Made by a program: the position numbers and the translations under genes | In this document: in pieces, positions 43,054 through 46,042 of the stretch | Layout: every line of letters starts with the position of its first letter | Numbering within the stretch: position 1 is the stretch's first letter | Notes under the pieces: model-generated | Databases searched by the model: none | Told to the model about the DNA's origin: nothing | The model's input: only the letters and a program-made list of their open reading frames with translations | From: Opitutales bacterium | GTDB lineage: Bacteria; Verrucomicrobiota; Verrucomicrobiia; Opitutales; Seribacteraceae | Direction: 5' to 3' | Length of the DNA stretch: 46,042 bases | Assembly (NCBI GenBank): GCA_028101545.1 | Contig: JAOHKZ010000017.1 | Span: 1 to 46,042 of the forward strand

Positions 43054-44111
43054 GGAATTCGAAGGAAGATTGTCTTAGCTAGAATGAATTCCAGGAAAAC
43101 AAGCATTAATGCCAGAGCAAGTGGCCATTGGAAAAGTTCTTCAAAAAACATGTTCACATTTAATTCAACTTCGGTTTTTTCAAGCCTGTCGATTTCATCG
43201 TAAATAGATGCAAGTTCTCTTTTATTTCTAGCCTCGTAGAATTGGGCATTGCTTGTCGATGAGATCTTTTGAAGAATTTCTTTGTCAACGGGATAGTCAG
43301 CTACTTGAACAACGGGATTTCCATTTGCATACCTCATAAGATCTCTCGATCTTTGATCAAATAAATAAGTTCTTGTCCTTGTGGCTGTACCAACCGCAAT
43401 AGTGTAAATCTTAATATTATCATTTTTTGCTCCTTCGGCATAGATTAAGGGACTATGGGGTGGGGGAGGTTCGTCCTTTCCATCCGTAAGAAGGATGAGG
43501 ATTTTTGATTTAGATTCTAATGTTCTCAGGCGATTTATACCTTCTGCTAACGCAGAACCAATGTTTGTCCCTGTCTGGTGGGTAAGACCAACTCGTAATC
43601 GATCAATATTTTTTTGTAAGTGCTCCTTATCCAATGTAAGAGCGCTTACTAAGTAAGGATCTACCGAAAAAGCAACGAGTCCGATTCGGTCGTGTTTTCT
43701 CTTTGAGACGAAATCTTTGATTACCCCTTTAACCACATCTAATCGAGTAATTTCAGCCTTTTGGTCATCGCTCATATCAAGTGCAAGCATGGAGGCAGAT
43801 AAATCGATAGCTAATACAATATCTACTCCGCTAGAAACTACGGAGCTAGTACTTCTGTCAAATTGTGGTCTTGCCAGAGTAAGGGTTAAAAAGACCAATG
43901 ATAAAAATCTAAATGCCTTTTGAATTACTTGGGAATAATCATTCCTATTAGTAAGGCTCTTTTTAATTCTCGAAAGAGTGGGGAAAAGGAGTGTGGAATC
44001 CTTCATGTCTCCCCTTTTCTGAATCCATAAAACAATTGGAATAATTAGAAGTAAAAAAAGCCATAATGGTTCCGCTAAACGAATCTTTTGCCATTCTTGC
44101 AAATATTCCAT
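43050..44111 (-). CDS. batA: BatA-like von Willebrand A membrane protein
   Basis: A 353-residue protein with two N-terminal membrane helices (LWLFLLLIIPIVLWI and FRFLSLVFLTLTLA), a von Willebrand A domain with MIDAS motif in VLAIDLSASMLALDMSD (DxSxS) and ILLTDGKDEPPPP, and a C-terminal helix (about 325-345). This is the BatA layout. VWA domains bind protein partners through a metal; here the partners are presumably the other Bat proteins and MoxR. The stop overlaps the start of the batB/C gene by 4 bases. The gene lies 6 bases after the DUF4381-like gene. Confidence 0.88.
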   Translation of the reverse strand: MEYLQEWQKIRLAEPLWLFLLLIIPIVLWIQKRGDMKDSTLLFPTLSRIKKSLTNRNDYSQVIQKAFRFLSLVFLTLTLARPQFDRSTSSVVSSGVDIVLAIDLSASMLALDMSDDQKAEITRLDVVKGVIKDFVSKRKHDRIGLVAFSVDPYLVSALTLDKEHLQKNIDRLRVGLTHQTGTNIGSALAEGINRLRTLESKSKILILLTDGKDEPPPPHSPLIYAEGAKNDNIKIYTIAVGTATRTRTYLFDQRSRDLMRYANGNPVVQVADYPVDKEILQKISSTSNAQFYEARNKRELASIYDEIDRLEKTEVELNVNMFFEELFQWPLALALMLVFLEFILAKTIFLRIP

Positions 44112-44117
44112 CAGAAC

Positions 44118-44711
44118 TTATGATTGTGAATTCGAAGGCACATTCTTGGCTTCTTCAAGTTTTTTGTGTGTGTCTTTAACAAAGTGCAATGCCGTTTCCA
44201 AAAGTAAATTCATTTGACCGTCCTCCGAGTTTTCTTTGGAATATTTTATACGGTCACCTTGATCCACAAACTCCTGGAGTATTTTATCATACCTATTTTT
44301 AAAAAAAGTATGGGATGCTATTTCCCTCATAAATTCTTCACCTGTTAATTCCATTGCGGGCACTTTGAAAACTCTTTCAACATATATTCTTAAGATTTCA
44401 GACAAACGGAAAACAAAAGGTTTAGCGGATAGAACCGGTTTTTGGTCTTGCAGGGATTGTATGTTTGATAATGCGTCTTGATAAGGATCAATTATTTCCG
44501 GCTCTTTTTCTTTCGATTCACCCTTTTTCTTTCTTCTGAGAAAAAGGATAAAAATTAATACTGTTATAATTATTAAAATACTTAAAGATATGATAAATAG
44601 GTTTTCTTCAACTAATTGAGAAAAACTTTTAAAAATTGGGATTGGCAAATCTTCTTCTCTGTTTGAATCCAGTAGATATGCCTTATTTATTGTTAAGAAA
44701 AAGGTCACCAT
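44118..44711 (-). CDS. DUF4381-like membrane protein of the Bat operon
   Basis: A 197-residue protein with one strong membrane helix (about 38-58, LFIISLSILIIITVLIFILFL) followed by a basic run (RRKKK) and a helical cytoplasmic domain. The latter includes FRLSEILRIYVERVFKVPAMELTGEEFMREI and ILQEFVDQGDRIKYSKEN, which resembles DUF4381, a family regularly placed between DUF58 and batA genes. No enzymatic motif is visible. It starts 2 bases after the DUF58 gene. Its function is unknown, and the position suggests an accessory or scaffold role in the complex. Confidence 0.7.
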   Translation of the reverse strand: MVTFFLTINKAYLLDSNREEDLPIPIFKSFSQLVEENLFIISLSILIIITVLIFILFLRRKKKGESKEKEPEIIDPYQDALSNIQSLQDQKPVLSAKPFVFRLSEILRIYVERVFKVPAMELTGEEFMREIASHTFFKNRYDKILQEFVDQGDRIKYSKENSEDGQMNLLLETALHFVKDTHKKLEEAKNVPSNSQS

Positions 44712-44713
44712 GG

Positions 44714-45646
44714 TTATCGCCCTTTTCGATTTTTTCTTAAATGAAAAAATTCCCTGAGTGCCTTGACATAGTCAGAGTCAGTTGAAAATTGAAAATTATC
44801 AATTCCTCTTCTGCGGAGTCTACGAACAAAGGTTTCTTGTATACTTTGGGTGTGTTCCTTGTATTGTCTTCTAAAATCTTTATTTGAGGAATCCAAAATG
44901 ATGGTCTCGCCCGTTTCTGAATCTTCAAAATGAATTCTTCCCACATTGGGGATTTCTGTTTCTATATGATCGTGAATTTGGCAGCAAACTAAGTCATGTC
45001 TTCTGCGAGTGGTAGAAAGTTCCTTTAGAAATATATTTTCAATAGTTTCCTCTTCGGAATCATACTCTGGTATAATAAAATCTGATAAAAGAAAAACAAC
45101 CGCTCTTCTTCTCATTACTCGGTTTAAGAATCTGAGACCTTCATTCAAATCTGTTCCTTTGCTTTCATTTTGGTGGAAAAGAATCTCTCTAAGAATTCTA
45201 AGGACATGCTTTTGTCCTTTTGCAGGAGGTAGGTACTTTTCGACTTGATTGGAAAAAAGTAAAAGTCCCACCTTATCGCCATTTCGGTTTGCAGAGAAAG
45301 ATAAAAGAGCACCCAGTTCAGCTAATCGTTCCCTTTTAGTTCTGTTTCCAGAGCCCCATGTGCCACTGTTACTTATATCAATCGCAAGTAAAATGGTTAA
45401 TTCTCTTTCTTCTCTGTATTGTTTGACGAATGGAAAGCCCATTTTTGCAGTTACATTCCAATCAATGGATCTAACTTCGTCACCTGGTTGATATTCTCGG
45501 ACTTCTTCAAAGTCGATACCTTGTCCCTTAAATGCACTATGGTATGAGCCCGCCAATGCTTCGGACACGAGTCTATTAGAACGTATCTCGATTTGTCTTA
45601 CTTTGCGGAGTATTTCTCTGGTAAACTCCTGATCGGGTTCTTCCAT
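44714..45646 (-). CDS. DUF58 domain protein of the MoxR/Bat operon
   Basis: A 310-residue DUF58 protein with a von Willebrand A-like fold. The family core is seen: SAFKGQGIDFEEVREYQPGDEVRSIDWNVTAKMG, FVKQYREERELTILLAIDISNSG (MIDAS-like DISNSG), and VGLLLFSNQVEKYLPP. The C-terminal part (REILFHQNESKGTDLNEGLRFL, VFLLSDFI) is normal. DUF58 proteins accompany MoxR ATPases and are thought to recruit their substrates. It has no membrane helix, so it is cytosolic, unlike the larger DUF58 forms. Lies 48 bases after moxR. Confidence 0.9.
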   Translation of the reverse strand: MEEPDQEFTREILRKVRQIEIRSNRLVSEALAGSYHSAFKGQGIDFEEVREYQPGDEVRSIDWNVTAKMGFPFVKQYREERELTILLAIDISNSGTWGSGNRTKRERLAELGALLSFSANRNGDKVGLLLFSNQVEKYLPPAKGQKHVLRILREILFHQNESKGTDLNEGLRFLNRVMRRRAVVFLLSDFIIPEYDSEEETIENIFLKELSTTRRRHDLVCCQIHDHIETEIPNVGRIHFEDSETGETIILDSSNKDFRRQYKEHTQSIQETFVRRLRRRGIDNFQFSTDSDYVKALREFFHLRKNRKGR

Positions 45647-45694
45647 AATTTGAGGCTTGTCTAAAATTCAATAAAACAGATTTATTTAATTTTA

Positions 45695-46042
45695 TTAAGG
45701 AACTGGGACAGTCTCAAAAATCTTTTTTATAATGTCATCACTAGAAACATTCTCAGCTTCTGCTTCATAACTTACAATAACTCTGTGCCGGAGTACATCC
45801 AATCCAATGTCTTTTATATCTTGTGGAGTAACAAAGCTACGACCCTGCATGAAGGCTGATGCTTTTGAGGCTAAAGCTAAACTAATGGTTGCTCGTGGGG
45901 ATGCTCCAAACCTAATAAATGCGGAAAGTTCAGATGCTCCGTAACTTTCAGGATTTCTGGTCGCGAGGACTACATCCACTAAGTAGCCCTTCAACTTCTC
46001 GTCTAAGTATATGCTATCAATTAATTTTCGTGATCTGAAAAT
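45695..46042 (-). CDS. MoxR-family AAA ATPase, C-terminal part (runs off the right edge)
   Basis: The last 115 codons of a minus-strand MoxR ATPase. The reading frame is open to the window edge and gives SIYLDEKLKGYLVDVVLATRNPESYGASELSAFIRFGASPRATISLALASKASAFMQ-like sequence, then GRSFVTPQDIKDIGLDVLRHRVI. This is the sensor 2 and lid region (GASPRA carries the sensor 2 arginine) of MoxR. The Walker motifs lie outside the window. As first gene of the Bat operon it would act as a chaperone-like ATPase with the downstream VWA proteins. Confidence 0.93.
   Translation of the reverse strand: MFRSRKLIDSIYLDEKLKGYLVDVVLATRNPESYGASELSAFIRFGASPRATISLALASKASAFMQGRSFVTPQDIKDIGLDVLRHRVIVSYEAEAENVSSDDIIKKIFETVPVP

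Noticed and set aside
1-46042. CRISPR arrays, insertion sequences or prophage genes
   Set aside because: No regularly spaced repeats, transposase motifs, terminal inverted repeats or phage genes were seen; the three tRNA genes show no duplicated ends that would mark attachment sites.

Overview
The window looks like chromosomal core sequence of a Gram-negative, AT-rich bacterium of the PVC superphylum, most likely a marine Verrucomicrobiota (Opitutae-like). This placement is inferred from gene form and content only: the long (plant/Chlamydia-type) IspG, a CdsA signature ending in an IGG-LFD-L-TD form instead of HGG-x-DR-x-D, a menaquinone pathway (MenF/MenD), a fused-subunit 2-oxoacid:ferredoxin oxidoreductase, a full Bat/MoxR operon, and many starts without a visible Shine-Dalgarno sequence. 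A 16S or marker-gene comparison would settle it. No CRISPR array, insertion sequence or prophage was seen.

Layout. 1-2055 (minus): a TPR protein, a GNAT acetyltransferase, a Nudix hydrolase and the start of a DUF6580 membrane protein. 2198-5554: an accessory patch of small or hypothetical genes: a secreted 100-residue protein, a candidate small RNA ending in a strong terminator, a gene whose reading frame is split at an A8-C slippery run, a MORN-like secreted protein, a two-helix membrane protein and an M14-family zinc hydrolase. 5664-5737: tRNA-Gly(TCC). 5795-12936 (minus): an envelope/isoprenoid operon uppS-cdsA-dxr-rseP-ispG-inositol monophosphatase. 13009-18615 (plus): a pterin dehydratase, an MFS-PlsC fusion, then nrnA-truB-ribF. 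18617-28538 (minus): a tightly packed chain metH-thrS-yidD-menF-menD-fpg headed by a 26-bp palindrome next to the metH start.

28671-36184: tRNA-Pro(TGG), a Cupin_5 protein, a 2OG-Fe(II) oxygenase-like protein, korAB preceded by a perfect inverted repeat, a 53-residue membrane peptide and a double-CDGSH protein, a Sel1/MORN protein, tRNA-Leu(CAG), an unknown P-loop-like protein and aroC. 36312-37982: SRP RNA followed by dnaX, which carries an A10 slippery run placed to make a short gamma form. 38002-46042 (minus): moxR-DUF58-DUF4381-batA-batB/C-batD-batE, in which batB is fused to a BatC-like TPR lipoprotein and to SdrD/Cna-B-like domains.

How the genes fit together: Dxr and IspG supply isoprenoid precursors, UppS turns them into the undecaprenyl carrier, and CdsA and the MFS-PlsC protein serve phospholipid synthesis. 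AroC supplies chorismate to MenF and MenD for menaquinone. KorAB links 2-oxoglutarate to ferredoxin, and a double-CDGSH protein sits beside it. MetH and ThrS share an operon with the menaquinone genes. The most unusual items are the split gene at 2809-3371, the dnaX slippery run, the BatB-BatC-SdrD fusion and the two operator-like inverted repeats at metH and korA.
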